From the NCBI RefSeq assembly GCF_021991925.1, contig NZ_RXZI01000002.1, forward strand, positions 310,001-374,000: a stretch of 64,000 nucleotides of DNA, in the 5' to 3' direction. Under the pieces are notes generated by a model. The model was not told the DNA's origin and ran no database searches. It worked only from the letters and a program-made list of their open reading frames with translations. This document shows positions 9,689-17,764 of the stretch, in pieces. The DNA is from Sutcliffiella horikoshii. GTDB taxonomy: Bacteria; Bacillota; Bacilli; Bacillales; Bacillaceae_I. Each line of letters starts with the position of its first letter. The first letter of the stretch is position 1. Position numbers and translations under genes: made by a program.

Positions 9689-10525
9689 ATGAGCAGAATC
9701 ATGCTAAACGCAACCAATACGATGAATCAGCTGCAAAGACAATTGGACACCATCGGCCACAATATCGCCAATGTTGATACCATAGGATATAAAAACAGAC
9801 AATCCACATTCCAGGAATTACTTGTGCGACAAAGCAACAACCAGACACTGAACCAATACGACTCCGTCAGGAACACACCACTGGGCATCCGTATGTCCTC
9901 AGGTGCGGGCCTTGCCCAAACAAAGCTAAACCTGACACAAGGCGCTTTGAAAAACACGGATCGTATGCTAGACTTTGCACTAGCAAAAGAGGATCAATTC
10001 TTCACCGTTCAAGTGACCGAAAACGGACAGACAAGTACACAATTCACGAGAAATGGTGTATTCTATTTATCACCAATCAACAACAACGAAGTGATGCTTG
10101 TGACAGCTGAGGGACACCCTGTTCTTGACAGTAACGAACAACCGATCGTCTTGCCGGAAAACGTGAAGGATATCAAGCTTCAATCAGAAGGCATCATCCT
10201 AGCGGAATTAAATAATGGACAAGCAATCGCACGAGAGCTCGGAATGGCCCAGGTCATCCGTCCACAGATGCTCGAAGCAAGACCAGGTTCCCTATTTGCT
10301 CTTCCTCCAGTGGAAATTGCCAACCCACAAGATGTGGTCGGTTTCATCCAAGGAGCCGCACGTCAGGACATTAATTTAAGGCAAGGGATGCTTGAGCAAT
10401 CCAATGTGGACCTGGCATCTGAGATGACCGAAATGACGCTCATGCAGCGCTCATACCAATTTAACGCACGATCTGTCCAGTTCGCCGACCAGATGATGGG
10501 GCTTGTGAACGGATTGAAATCTTAA
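9689..10525 (+). CDS. flhP: Flagellar hook-basal body protein FlhP (rod)
   Basis: A 278-residue FlgF/FlgG-family rod protein. The N-terminus has Q-L-D-T-I-G-H-N-I-A-N-V-D-T-I-G-Y-K; the C-terminus has S-N-V-D-L-A-S-E-M-T-E-M-T and R-S-Y-Q-F-N-A-R. AAGGAGG lies 11 bp before the ATG. It is cotranscribed with flhO and is inferred to form the distal rod between basal body and hook. The next gene starts 31 bp downstream with its own AGAGGAGG, so the operon may continue to 10859, where a terminator sits. Confidence 0.93.
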   Translation: MSRIMLNATNTMNQLQRQLDTIGHNIANVDTIGYKNRQSTFQELLVRQSNNQTLNQYDSVRNTPLGIRMSSGAGLAQTKLNLTQGALKNTDRMLDFALAKEDQFFTVQVTENGQTSTQFTRNGVFYLSPINNNEVMLVTAEGHPVLDSNEQPIVLPENVKDIKLQSEGIILAELNNGQAIARELGMAQVIRPQMLEARPGSLFALPPVEIANPQDVVGFIQGAARQDINLRQGMLEQSNVDLASEMTEMTLMQRSYQFNARSVQFADQMMGLVNGLKS

Positions 10526-10556
10526 ATATAACTTTAGCCTAAGAGGAGGTTGCGCA

Positions 10557-10859
10557 ATGGAACAAAAAGAACCAAAAAAGAGCTTAACAAGGGAAGAATT
10601 GCGCAAAGCTCAAAAAAATAAAGCAAAACAGCAAGAGGAACTAGCGGCATCTGAAGAGCAAGAGAAGCCGAAAAAGCTTAAATGGCGAATCCGTCTGATT
10701 CCTATATGGTTACGTGTCATCATCATCCTTGCCGTAATGGCTGTGGCAATTATCGCAGGGGCGATGTTTGGGTACGGTGTTCTAGGTGGGGGAGATCCAA
10801 TGGATGTGCTCAACAAGGAAACATGGCAGCATATTCTCGACCTTGTTAACAAAGAATAA
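10557..10859 (+). CDS. EpuA/DUF-type small membrane protein ("RNA polymerase subunit beta" family)
   Basis: A 100-residue protein: a charged, Lys/Glu-rich N-terminal half (residues 1-42), the basic patch K-W-R-I-R-L-I-P-I-W-L-R-V, one transmembrane helix (about 48-72) and a short extracytoplasmic tail. This matches the EpuA-like family (PF11772), often mislabelled as an RNA polymerase beta subunit. In Bacillaceae it sits next to flhOP and fabZ, as here. Its role is unknown; it is a single-pass membrane protein without any polymerase domain. A terminator starts immediately after the stop. Confidence 0.75.
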   Translation: MEQKEPKKSLTREELRKAQKNKAKQQEELAASEEQEKPKKLKWRIRLIPIWLRVIIILAVMAVAIIAGAMFGYGVLGGGDPMDVLNKETWQHILDLVNKE

Positions 10860-10889
10860 GGGAGTCCACAAAGGGCTTCCTATTTTTTA
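10860..10889 (+). terminator. Rho-independent terminator after the flhOP unit
   Basis: GGGAGTCC pairs with GGGCTTCC (two G-U pairs) across ACAAA, followed by TATTTTTT. It separates the flagellar unit from fabZ. Confidence 0.75.
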
Positions 10890-10938
10890 TGCCTTCCTAT
10901 ATAATTGGAAGTAACTATTAGTAGGAGGTCACAAAAAC

Positions 10939-11370
10939 ATGCTTGATATTAACGAAATCAAAGAAATCATTCCACATAGATATCCATTCCTTTTGGTCGA
11001 CAGAATCATCGAAATCGAAGAAGGCCAGCGTGCCATCGGCCTGAAAAACGTTACTGCCAACGAAGAATTCTTCAATGGACACTTCCCACAGTTCCCGGTC
11101 ATGCCTGGGGTCCTGATTGTGGAAGCACTTGCTCAAGTCGGAGCGGTAGCGATGCTGAAAAAAGAAGAAAATAAAGGACGCCTGGCTTTCTTCACAGGAA
11201 TTGACAACTGCAGATTCAAAAGGCAAGTAGTACCTGGGGACCAGCTTCGCCTTGAAGTCGAAATGACTAGGGTGCGTGGCAGCATTGGTAAGGGCAAGGG
11301 AACGGCGACGGTAGACGGTCAACTTGTCTGCGAATTGGAAATGATGTTTGCTTTAGGTCAAAAGCAATAA
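10939..11370 (+). CDS. fabZ: 3-hydroxyacyl-[acyl-carrier-protein] dehydratase FabZ
   Basis: A 143-residue hot-dog-fold enzyme that dehydrates (3R)-hydroxyacyl-ACP to trans-2-enoyl-ACP in fatty-acid elongation. The start [12 protein letters not shown] and the active-site segment G-H-F-P[16 protein letters not shown] are intact, giving catalytic His48 and Glu62. Length is typical. TAGGAGG precedes the ATG. It lies downstream of a terminator, so it is probably transcribed separately from flhOP. Confidence 0.96.
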   Translation: MLDINEIKEIIPHRYPFLLVDRIIEIEEGQRAIGLKNVTANEEFFNGHFPQFPVMPGVLIVEALAQVGAVAMLKKEENKGRLAFFTGIDNCRFKRQVVPGDQLRLEVEMTRVRGSIGKGKGTATVDGQLVCELEMMFALGQKQ

Positions 11371-11489
11371 AATAAAAAAATGCAAAAAAACATGCAAACT
11401 TTCTCGAAAGTTGGGGAATATAAAAAGGGACCACGCAAAATGAGTAAAACAGGTCTTGAAATTCCATATACGAAAGGAGAAGGTTTAAT

Positions 11490-11702
11490 ATGAACAGCAA
11501 ATGGTTAATTAAATTATCTGGTACAGCTTTAGCGGCAATGTTAATTACAGGATGTGCAGCAAACAATCAGGATGTTCCTCCGCCAGAAGAAAACCCACCA
11601 ATGGAAGAACCTGCAGATCCTGAAATGGAAGAAGATCAAAACATGGAAGAAGACATGGAACAAGATGACGAGAACATGGAAGAGGAAGAAGATCAACAGT
11701 AA
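11490..11702 (+). CDS. Small acidic lipoprotein
   Basis: A 70-residue protein with signal MNSKWLIKLSGTALAAMLITGC; Cys22 is the lipidation site (lipobox I-T-G-C). The mature part is almost only Glu, Asp, Met, Pro and Gln, with repeated M-E-E-D blocks, so it is highly acidic and probably disordered. A GGAGAAGG Shine-Dalgarno is present and a good terminator follows. Function is not recognised; a cation-binding or charge-spacing role at the membrane surface is speculation. Confidence 0.75.
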   Translation: MNSKWLIKLSGTALAAMLITGCAANNQDVPPPEENPPMEEPADPEMEEDQNMEEDMEQDDENMEEEEDQQ

Positions 11703-11717
11703 TCTCTTTCATAAAGC

Positions 11718-11742
11718 GGGGACAGTGTATGCTGTCCCTTTT
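11718..11742 (+). terminator. Rho-independent terminator
   Basis: GGGACAG pairs with CTGTCCC across a short loop, followed by TTTT. It lies 16 bp after the acidic lipoprotein gene and faces the convergent gene on the other strand. Confidence 0.8.
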
Positions 11743-11783
11743 AATGTGGTTTACAACCCCTTGGGAGTTGTAGTGATGCAAGT

Positions 11784-12248
11784 TTACCTCTTATAATCCC
11801 ACAAAATTCTCCACTCCCCATCTTCCCTTACCACATAAACATATTGCACAAAAACAAAATGACCATACTTCCCATGATAGTCCTGCTTCACTTCAAATTC
11901 ATAAACAGAACTAAAAGTCTCTCCCTCTTTCTCCATCCTCCAATTCTTTCTCTCCTTTGCACCTGATATATCAAAGGTAAAAGTATCCGCTCCAAAGTGT
12001 CCATTAAACACATGAGCACGATCCTGAACATAAGCACCGCGTCCAAACTTTGCCTGCATATCCGTATGTAGCAATTCCCAAGAGCGGCCGAAATCTGCGA
12101 TGCTTTCGTATTCATAGAACTCATGAACTATATTCCTTGCTTTTCTTTCTGATCCCATGAAAATGGAAGAGAATATATAGACCAAAATGACTGTAAGTGT
12201 AAGACCGATTAATATTACCAATACGGGATTGCCTCTTCGTCTCCGCAT
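11784..12248 (-). CDS. Membrane-anchored hypothetical protein, NTF2/SnoaL-like
   Basis: 154 residues: a basic N-terminus (MRRRR), one transmembrane helix (about 9-30), then an extracytoplasmic domain starting E-R-K-A-R-N-I-V-H-E-F-Y and ending E-D-G-E-W-R-I-L-W-D-Y-K-R. This pattern is typical of NTF2-like (SnoaL/DUF4878-type) folds that end in a D/E-G-x-W-K/R-I strand. The Shine-Dalgarno AGGGGAG precedes the ATG. It is convergent with the acidic lipoprotein and divergent from the capsule operon. The molecular function is unknown. Confidence 0.7.
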   Translation of the reverse strand: MRRRRGNPVLVILIGLTLTVILVYIFSSIFMGSERKARNIVHEFYEYESIADFGRSWELLHTDMQAKFGRGAYVQDRAHVFNGHFGADTFTFDISGAKERKNWRMEKEGETFSSVYEFEVKQDYHGKYGHFVFVQYVYVVREDGEWRILWDYKR

Positions 12249-12317
12249 AAAAAATCTCCCCTATGTTCGTCCACTAGATATAACATTTATATGCAGAAAG
12301 TTCCAACTTATTATCCA

Positions 12318-12345
12318 TTCGACAAACTTCAGCCCTCATTCGACA
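12318..12345 (+). promoter_or_regulatory. Two directly repeated Spo0A-box-like sites
   Basis: TTCGACA occurs at 12318-12324 and 12339-12345, with start points 21 bp apart (two helical turns) and in the same orientation. It is the exact complement of the 0A box TGTCGAA. The sites lie about 115 bp upstream of the capsule promoter and about 70 bp upstream of the divergent gene's start. A chance pair at this spacing is possible but unlikely. Confidence 0.45.
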
Positions 12346-12436
12346 AAAACCGATTTAATTGTAAAAAATTACTCGAAAATAAATAGCGCTTTCAAGGAAT
12401 TGCCTCTTTTATTACAGAGAATTTACAATTAATATG

Positions 12437-12465
12437 TAGATATGTATTCCAATCTAAACTATAAT
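12437..12465 (+). promoter_or_regulatory. Candidate SigA promoter of the capsule operon
   Basis: TAGATA, 17 bp, TATAAT. The -10 is perfect and the -35 matches 4 of 6. It sits about 73 bp upstream of the first capsule gene. Confidence 0.5.
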
Positions 12466-12538
12466 AGTTTCTGTATGACAGAAATTGAAAATATATGTAG
12501 AATCATAAAACTTTACCAACTATCATTCGGAGGTCGTC

Positions 12539-13288
12539 ATGGAAGAAACTATTAGTCTTAAAGAACTATTTCAAACCATAAAGAAACGCCTATGGCTCAT
12601 CGTACTCTTAACCGTCCTAGCAACTACAGTCAGCGGAGTCGTGAGCTATTTCTTATTAACGCCAATCTATCAATCTTCCACTCAATTATTGGTAAATCAG
12701 GCGAAAAATGATCAAGGCACCGTAGATGTCAACCAAATACGTTCTAACGTGGAAATTATCAGTACATACAATGTCATCATCAAAAGTCCTGCAATTCTGG
12801 ATAAAGTGAGCGAAGAGCTTAATGGACAAGAAACATTTTCAACGTTGAATTCAATCATAACAGTTGGTCCAGAAGGTAATTCACAAGTTCTAAAAATAAC
12901 GGTTGAACATCAAGACCCAGTGATGGCAGCTAATATTGCCAACACCACCGCAGAAGTGTTCCAAAGTGAAGTGACCACACTGATGAACGTTGATAATGTA
13001 ACCATCTTATCGTCAGCACAAATAGGGGAAAACCCTTCTCCCATTAAACCGCAACCAGTCCTGAATATGGCAATTGCCTTTGTAATAGGGTTGATGGCTG
13101 GAGTGGGCCTTGCATTTCTGCTAGAGTTCCTTGATAACACCATTAAGAACGAGCAAGATGTAGAAAAGTTGCTTGAATTACCGGTTTTGGGTTCCATTAC
13201 GGTTATTGAGGACAAGGACATCCAGCAAGCGATCAGGCAACAAAGGCAAGCGAAAACGAGAACAAGGGGTGAGACGGTTGGCTCTTAA
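12539..13288 (+). CDS. ywqC: Capsule chain-length regulator / BY-kinase activator (CapA, YwqC-like)
   Basis: A 249-residue Wzz-family protein. Residues 1-15 are cytoplasmic; TM1 is about 17-39; the extracytoplasmic Wzz domain ([11 protein letters not shown]) follows; TM2 is about 177-200 after the P-S-P-I-K-P-Q-P segment. The cytoplasmic tail (E-F-L-D-N-T-I-K-N) is the part that in Firmicutes activates the separate tyrosine kinase. CGGAGG precedes the ATG. The kinase gene overlaps its 3' end. It is first in the capsule locus and is inferred to control polymer length with the kinase. Confidence 0.92.
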   Translation: MEETISLKELFQTIKKRLWLIVLLTVLATTVSGVVSYFLLTPIYQSSTQLLVNQAKNDQGTVDVNQIRSNVEIISTYNVIIKSPAILDKVSEELNGQETFSTLNSIITVGPEGNSQVLKITVEHQDPVMAANIANTTAEVFQSEVTTLMNVDNVTILSSAQIGENPSPIKPQPVLNMAIAFVIGLMAGVGLAFLLEFLDNTIKNEQDVEKLLELPVLGSITVIEDKDIQQAIRQQRQAKTRTRGETVGS

Positions 13289-13988
13289 AAAAAATAAGTT
13301 AATGAATAACGCAAAAGGGACGACTAGCCGCCACTTGATCTCTGATAAATTACCGAAATCACCTATCTCTGAACAATATAGAACCATCCGAACCAATATT
13401 CAATTTTCTTCAGTCGATAACGATCTTAGATCCATCATGATTACGTCGACAGGTCCGTCTGAAGGGAAGTCTACAACAGCGAGCAACCTGGCAGTAGTGA
13501 ATGCACAACAAGGGAAGAATGTGTTGTTCGTGGATGCGGATTTAAGAAAACCGACCGCCCATTATACGTTTCAGCAGGATAACTTCAAAGGGCTGACGAC
13601 CGTATTGACCAAACAGTCAACACTGAGGGAAACCGTGGCACCTACAAAAATCGCCAACCTGGATATCCTGACAAGTGGGCCGATTCCGCCAAACCCCGCA
13701 GAGTTACTGAGCTCGAGAATGATGGAGGAGTTGCTTGCCGAAGCCTACCACGACTATGATCTTGTGATTTTTGACACGCCGCCTGTACTTGCCGTGACGG
13801 ATGCGCAGATATTGGCCAATCAATGCGATGGGACCGTACTTGTCGTGGCAAGTGGATCGACAGACAAGGATAGTGCCGTAAAAGCAAAAGATTTATTGAG
13901 CTCCGCCAAGGCAAAGCTGCTTGGTGTTGTATTAAACATGAAAAAACAAAAAGATAGCCAGTACTATTACTATTACGGTGGAAAATAA
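13278..13988 (+). CDS. ywqD: Capsule protein-tyrosine kinase (CapB, YwqD-like)
   Basis: A 236-residue BY-kinase. Walker A is G-P-S-E-G-K-S-T (about 59-66), Walker A' F-V-D-A-D-L-R-K (about 84-91) and Walker B V-I-F-D-T-P-P. It ends in the autophosphorylation cluster YYYYYGGK. I chose the TTG start with AAGGGGTGAG just upstream; it overlaps the activator stop by 11 bp, giving M-A-L-K-K-N-K as in YwqD relatives. Upstream in-frame codons would read into the previous gene's coding sequence. The cognate phosphatase (CapC/YwqE) is not in this window, which is unusual for the module. Confidence 0.92.
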   Translation: MALKKNKLMNNAKGTTSRHLISDKLPKSPISEQYRTIRTNIQFSSVDNDLRSIMITSTGPSEGKSTTASNLAVVNAQQGKNVLFVDADLRKPTAHYTFQQDNFKGLTTVLTKQSTLRETVAPTKIANLDILTSGPIPPNPAELLSSRMMEELLAEAYHDYDLVIFDTPPVLAVTDAQILANQCDGTVLVVASGSTDKDSAVKAKDLLSSAKAKLLGVVLNMKKQKDSQYYYYYGGK

Positions 13989-14013
13989 GGGGATGTTTCA
14001 TCCTCCTCTTTTT
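13989..14013 (+). terminator. Terminator/attenuator between kinase and capD
   Basis: GGGGATG pairs with CATCCTC across TTT and is followed by CTCTTTTTC, right after the kinase stop. It may limit readthrough into the biosynthetic genes and so separate the regulatory pair from the rest. A TATAAT at 14039-14044 could be the -10 of an internal promoter, but no convincing -35 was seen. Confidence 0.6.
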
Positions 14014-14081
14014 CAACCAAATAGCGTGACTATATTACTATAATCTTTACAATTAATTCAAAAGAAAAGGAGGGTCCACAT

Positions 14082-15917
14082 ATGACATACAAAAAAAGGC
14101 TATCATTTTTAATCATAGTTGATTCGTTGATTGTCCTATCATCCATCTATTTGAGTTTCTGGATGCTTATCCCGGATATTAATATCCTTAGTTCCAACAC
14201 GGTGCTTCTTAGCTCTTTAACCTTAATTATCTGGCATCATTTATTCGCTTATACATACAAGCTTTACCATAAGGCGTGGGAATATGCGAGCATAGGGGAA
14301 TTGATGGGGATTACCAAAGCAGTGACATATTCCGTGACGGTGGCTGGATTTGTGCAGTTGCTTGTTGTTGGGAATGTGTACACCCGTGCACTGATCATCA
14401 CGTGGATGTTGCATATGATCCTGATAGGTGGATCCCGATTTTCTTGGCGTGTATACCGTGATTTCTACCATAAGAAAAACAATAACAAAAAGCGCACATT
14501 GGTAGTTGGGGCGGGAGCGGCTGGAACAATGGTCGCGAGACAGCTTTTACATAACAGAGACGCAGAACTTCTGCCGGTTGCGTTCGTGGACGATGACCCG
14601 AAAAAACAGAAGCTTCAAATTCTCGACATTCCAGTTCTCGGTGGAGTAAGGGATATCGTCACCATCGTCAAGCAACAGGAAATCGACAACATCATCATTG
14701 CCATTCCTTCCTTAGGGAAAAAAGAAATCAACACGATCTACCAAGAATGCGTCAAAACAGATGCAAAAACAAAAATCATCCCAATGTTAGAAGACCTAAT
14801 GTTAGGAAAAGTCTCCGTTAACGAGTTCCGTGACGTAGAAGTAGAAGACCTTCTTGGAAGAGATCCTGTAAAGCTAGACATGGACAGCATCTCCGAATCC
14901 ATCACAGGAAAAACAGTTCTCGTAACAGGGGCTGGAGGGTCTATCGGATCGGAAATCTGTCGTCAGATATCAAACTTTACTCCTGAAAACCTGATTTTGC
15001 TTGGTCATGGGGAGAACAGCATTTACTCCATTGAGTTGGAGCTACGTTCAAAATATGATACTACCATCAACATCTATACAGAAATTGCGGATATACAGGA
15101 TAGAAGCAAGATTTTCTCCATCATGGAAAAGTACAAGCCAGATGTTGTTTATCATGCAGCGGCGCATAAGCATGTACCGTTGATGGAGCGTAATCCGGAG
15201 GAAGCGGTGAAGAACAACATATTTGGATCGAAAAATGTGGCGGAAGCGGCGGATACCTTCGGTATTAATACATTTGTGCTTGTTTCTTCGGATAAGGCTG
15301 TTAATCCTACTAACATTATGGGATCTACGAAACGGTTTGCGGAAATGGTAGTTCAGCAGCTGGCGCAGGAAAGTAAGACAAAGTTTGTTGCGGTGCGGTT
15401 TGGTAATGTGCTTGGGAGTAGGGGGAGTGTTATTCCTCTGTTTAAAAAGCAAATTCAGGCTGGTGGTCCGGTTACGGTGACGCATCCGGATATGACACGA
15501 TATTTCATGACCATACCAGAAGCATCTAGACTGGTAATCCAGGCTGGTACTTTGGCGCGTGGTGGAGAGGTGTTCGTGTTGGATATGGGCGAGCCGGTTA
15601 AGATTGTCGACTTGGCGAAGAACCTCATAACCCTTTCGGGTTATTCTATTGATGAAATCGGGATCAAGTATTCCGGGATTCGACCTGGAGAGAAGATGTA
15701 TGAAGAATTATTGAATGAAAATGAGATTCATAAGGCGGATGTTTTTCCGAAGATTCATATTGGGAAAGCGCCGTTGAAGGATGAAGAAATATTGGCTTAC
15801 TTCTTGAGGAATTTTGAAACGATGAGTGAACCGGAATTAAGGAGATATCTTCTGTCTGTTGCGAATAACAAAGAAGAAGAGTTAGAGCATTTATATAGAA
15901 GCAAAGTATCGGTGTAA
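14082..15917 (+). CDS. capD: Membrane UDP-GlcNAc 4,6-dehydratase (CapD/EpsC/WbpM family)
   Basis: A 611-residue protein with four to five N-terminal transmembrane helices (about 10-115) and a cofactor-like domain starting V-V-G-A-G-A-A-G (about 142). The catalytic SDR domain has V-T-G-A-G-G-S-I-G-S (about 282). The usual YxxxK is replaced by M-G-S-T-K (about 412), as in the configuration-retaining dehydratases FlaA1-long/PglF/WbpM. It converts UDP-GlcNAc to UDP-2-acetamido-2,6-dideoxy-4-hexulose. With the reductase at 19245 it would yield UDP-D-FucNAc or UDP-D-QuiNAc. AAAGGAGGG precedes the ATG. Length is typical of EpsC (about 600). Confidence 0.93.
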   Translation: MTYKKRLSFLIIVDSLIVLSSIYLSFWMLIPDINILSSNTVLLSSLTLIIWHHLFAYTYKLYHKAWEYASIGELMGITKAVTYSVTVAGFVQLLVVGNVYTRALIITWMLHMILIGGSRFSWRVYRDFYHKKNNNKKRTLVVGAGAAGTMVARQLLHNRDAELLPVAFVDDDPKKQKLQILDIPVLGGVRDIVTIVKQQEIDNIIIAIPSLGKKEINTIYQECVKTDAKTKIIPMLEDLMLGKVSVNEFRDVEVEDLLGRDPVKLDMDSISESITGKTVLVTGAGGSIGSEICRQISNFTPENLILLGHGENSIYSIELELRSKYDTTINIYTEIADIQDRSKIFSIMEKYKPDVVYHAAAHKHVPLMERNPEEAVKNNIFGSKNVAEAADTFGINTFVLVSSDKAVNPTNIMGSTKRFAEMVVQQLAQESKTKFVAVRFGNVLGSRGSVIPLFKKQIQAGGPVTVTHPDMTRYFMTIPEASRLVIQAGTLARGGEVFVLDMGEPVKIVDLAKNLITLSGYSIDEIGIKYSGIRPGEKMYEELLNENEIHKADVFPKIHIGKAPLKDEEILAYFLRNFETMSEPELRRYLLSVANNKEEELEHLYRSKVSV

Positions 15918-15932
15918 GAGGAGGATGACGAT

Positions 15933-16826
15933 ATGCAAAAGGTGAGAAAAGCGATTATTCCTGCGGCAGGGTTGGGAACTCGCTTCCTTCCGGCAACGAA
16001 AGCGCAGCCTAAAGAGATGTTACCGATTGTGGATAAGCCGACGATACAATTTATTATTGAAGAGGCTGTTGCTTCTGGGATTGAAGATATCATCATCGTC
16101 AGCGGTCGTGGAAAGCGCGCGATTGAAGATCATTTTGATAAGTCCTATGAGTTGGAAGAGACTTTAGAGAAAAAGGGAAAATATAATCAGCTAGAGGAAA
16201 TTCAAGAAATCTCTAAGCTGGCGAATATCCATTATATTCGTCAGAAAGAGCCTCTCGGCCTTGGGCATGCGATCGGGTGTGCGAAGCGCTTTATTGGGGA
16301 TGAGCCATTTGCGGTGTTGCTTGGGGACGATATTGTCTATTCTCCCGACAAACCATGTACGAAGCAATTAATTGAGGTATATGAGCGTTTTAATTCTTCG
16401 GTCTTAGGCGTATAGCAAGTGTCAAATGAAGATGTATCGAAGTATGGTGTCATCTCCAAGAAGAATGGAGAAATTGATGAGCATTGTTTCCATATTGATA
16501 GTTTAGTAGAAAAACCGAAAATGGAAGAAGCGCCATCTAACCATGCGATTATGGGAAGATACATACTGCGCCCTGAGATTTTTGACATTTTAGAAACACA
16601 AGCACCTGGTGCTGGTGGAGAAATCCAGCTTACAGATGCAATTAAAGAGTTAAACGAAAAACAAATGGTCGTTGCTTATGAATTCAGTGGAGTACGCCAT
16701 GATGTTGGAGATAAGTTTGGATTTATTAAAGCCCAGTTGGACTTTGCATTAGAGAGAGAAGATTTACGAGATTCAATCGTAGATTATATGGAACAATTAG
16801 TAGAAAAAGCGAAGACGGGTGTTTAA
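15933..16826 (+). pseudogene. galU: UTP-glucose-1-phosphate uridylyltransferase galU, interrupted by an amber codon
   Basis: Full-length GalU homology (297 codons) is broken by TAG at 16413-16415 (codon 161). Reading continues in the same frame with no loss: S-S-V-L-G-V-stop-Q-V-S-N-E-D-V. One C-to-T change from CAG (Gln) explains it. The N-terminal half has [17 protein letters not shown]; the C-terminal half has the expected G-R-Y-I and A-P-G-A-G-G-E-I-Q-L-T. GalU makes UDP-glucose. The enzyme would be inactive unless the stop is suppressed, the base is an assembly error, or another galU exists elsewhere. GAGGAGG precedes the ATG, 16 bp after capD. Confidence 0.93.
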
Positions 16827-16840
16827 ATAAAAAAACTAAC

Positions 16841-16977
16841 AAAAACAAGGTGATGTCTCCTTACCTTTATCAATGGAGGCACTCGGTTGCACTGTGGGTG
16901 GGGAAGGATCTCCACCTTAGATACGAGAAGTTATCAGTGGTGTGGTGTGAGGTGGGGTTAAATGCCCTGTTTTTTTA
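16841..16977 (+). ncRNA. Candidate EAR (epsC) processive antitermination RNA
   Basis: A G-rich structured stretch in a 236-bp gap inside the capsule operon. I see hairpins AAGGT/ACCTT (16847/16863) and GGTGG/CCACC (16897/16912). CTCG (16882) pairs with CGAG (16924), and CACTG (16890) pairs with CAGTG (16935); the last two cross, forming a pseudoknot. A short GGG/CCC stem followed by GTTTTTTT ends it. EAR elements are known inside Bacillales exopolysaccharide operons, contain a pseudoknot and suppress premature termination. Assignment to EAR is by position and architecture, not by alignment. Confidence 0.5.
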
Positions 16978-17062
16978 TGTTTTGGAAGTTTAGTAGTTCG
17001 TTGGATTATATATTCCGAATAAGTACTAAGCTACTAAAAGAAATAGAAGTGAGGTAAATCAA

Positions 17063-17743
17063 ATGTCATATTTAGTTGTAATTGCACATCCAGATGATGA
17101 AGTGTTAGGTGCAGGGGCTACCATGTACAAGCTTGCACAGGAAGGACACTCTGTAAATGTTTGTATTCTTTCTGGTGATGTGAATGCGAGAAACCATCGT
17201 CCTAGCACAGAAGAGTTGCATGCAGATGTAGATAGTTCTATGGAGATTATCGGTGTAGATAAAGTAATTTATGGAGATTTCCCAAATATAGAGTTTAATA
17301 TGGTACCGCATATAAAACTTGTACAATTTATTGAAAAAGCCATTATAGAAACGAATGCCGATGTTATCTTTACACATCATCCTGCAGATTTAAATAATGA
17401 TCACTTACATACATCGCTAGCATGTCAGGCGGCAGCAAGGTTGTTCCAACGCCGAAGTGATGTTAAACCTTTAAAGGAATTACTCTTCATGGAAGTTCCA
17501 TCATCTACGGAATGGGGACTAAACAAAACGATGAATCAGTTTTCACCAAACACTTTTATTGAGGTTGGTGAAGAGAGTGTGGATAAAAAGATAGAGGCTC
17601 TAGCGCAATATCGTGGTGTAATGAGAGATTATCCTCATCCTCGAAGTAATGAGGCAATCAAAGGGTTAGCAGCCTACCGTGGTGGGCAAGCTGGAATGGT
17701 TTATGCTGAGGCCTTTGAAAGTGTATTTCGACGTGGATTCTAG
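17063..17743 (+). CDS. PIG-L/LmbE-family N-deacetylase
   Basis: 226 residues. The zinc motif A-H-P-D-D-E is at residues 8-13 and the second metal/active-site segment H-H-P-A-D-L-N-N-D-H at about 111-120. This family removes N-acetyl groups from GlcNAc-type sugars (GlcNAc-PI, BshB, MshB). A GTGAGG Shine-Dalgarno is used. It is followed 21 bp later by a formyltransferase, which suggests the two act in sequence: expose a free amine on an N-acetyl sugar, then formylate it. The substrate is not shown by sequence. S. aureus type 5/8 loci lack this gene. Confidence 0.88.
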   Translation: MSYLVVIAHPDDEVLGAGATMYKLAQEGHSVNVCILSGDVNARNHRPSTEELHADVDSSMEIIGVDKVIYGDFPNIEFNMVPHIKLVQFIEKAIIETNADVIFTHHPADLNNDHLHTSLACQAAARLFQRRSDVKPLKELLFMEVPSSTEWGLNKTMNQFSPNTFIEVGEESVDKKIEALAQYRGVMRDYPHPRSNEAIKGLAAYRGGQAGMVYAEAFESVFRRGF

Positions 17744-17764
17744 ATAAAGAGAGGATGAGATAAG

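Noticed and set aside
10557-10859. RNA polymerase beta-subunit-like annotation
   Set aside because: The protein is a 100-residue single-pass membrane protein; the family name is a historical misannotation.
14039-14044. Internal promoter before capD
   Set aside because: The -10 TATAAT is perfect, but no -35 at acceptable spacing could be found.
16413-16415. Amber codon as a programmed pyrrolysine or readthrough site
   Set aside because: No downstream structure or amber-decoding tRNA is visible here, and GalU has an ordinary Gln/variable residue at this place; a point mutation or error is simpler.
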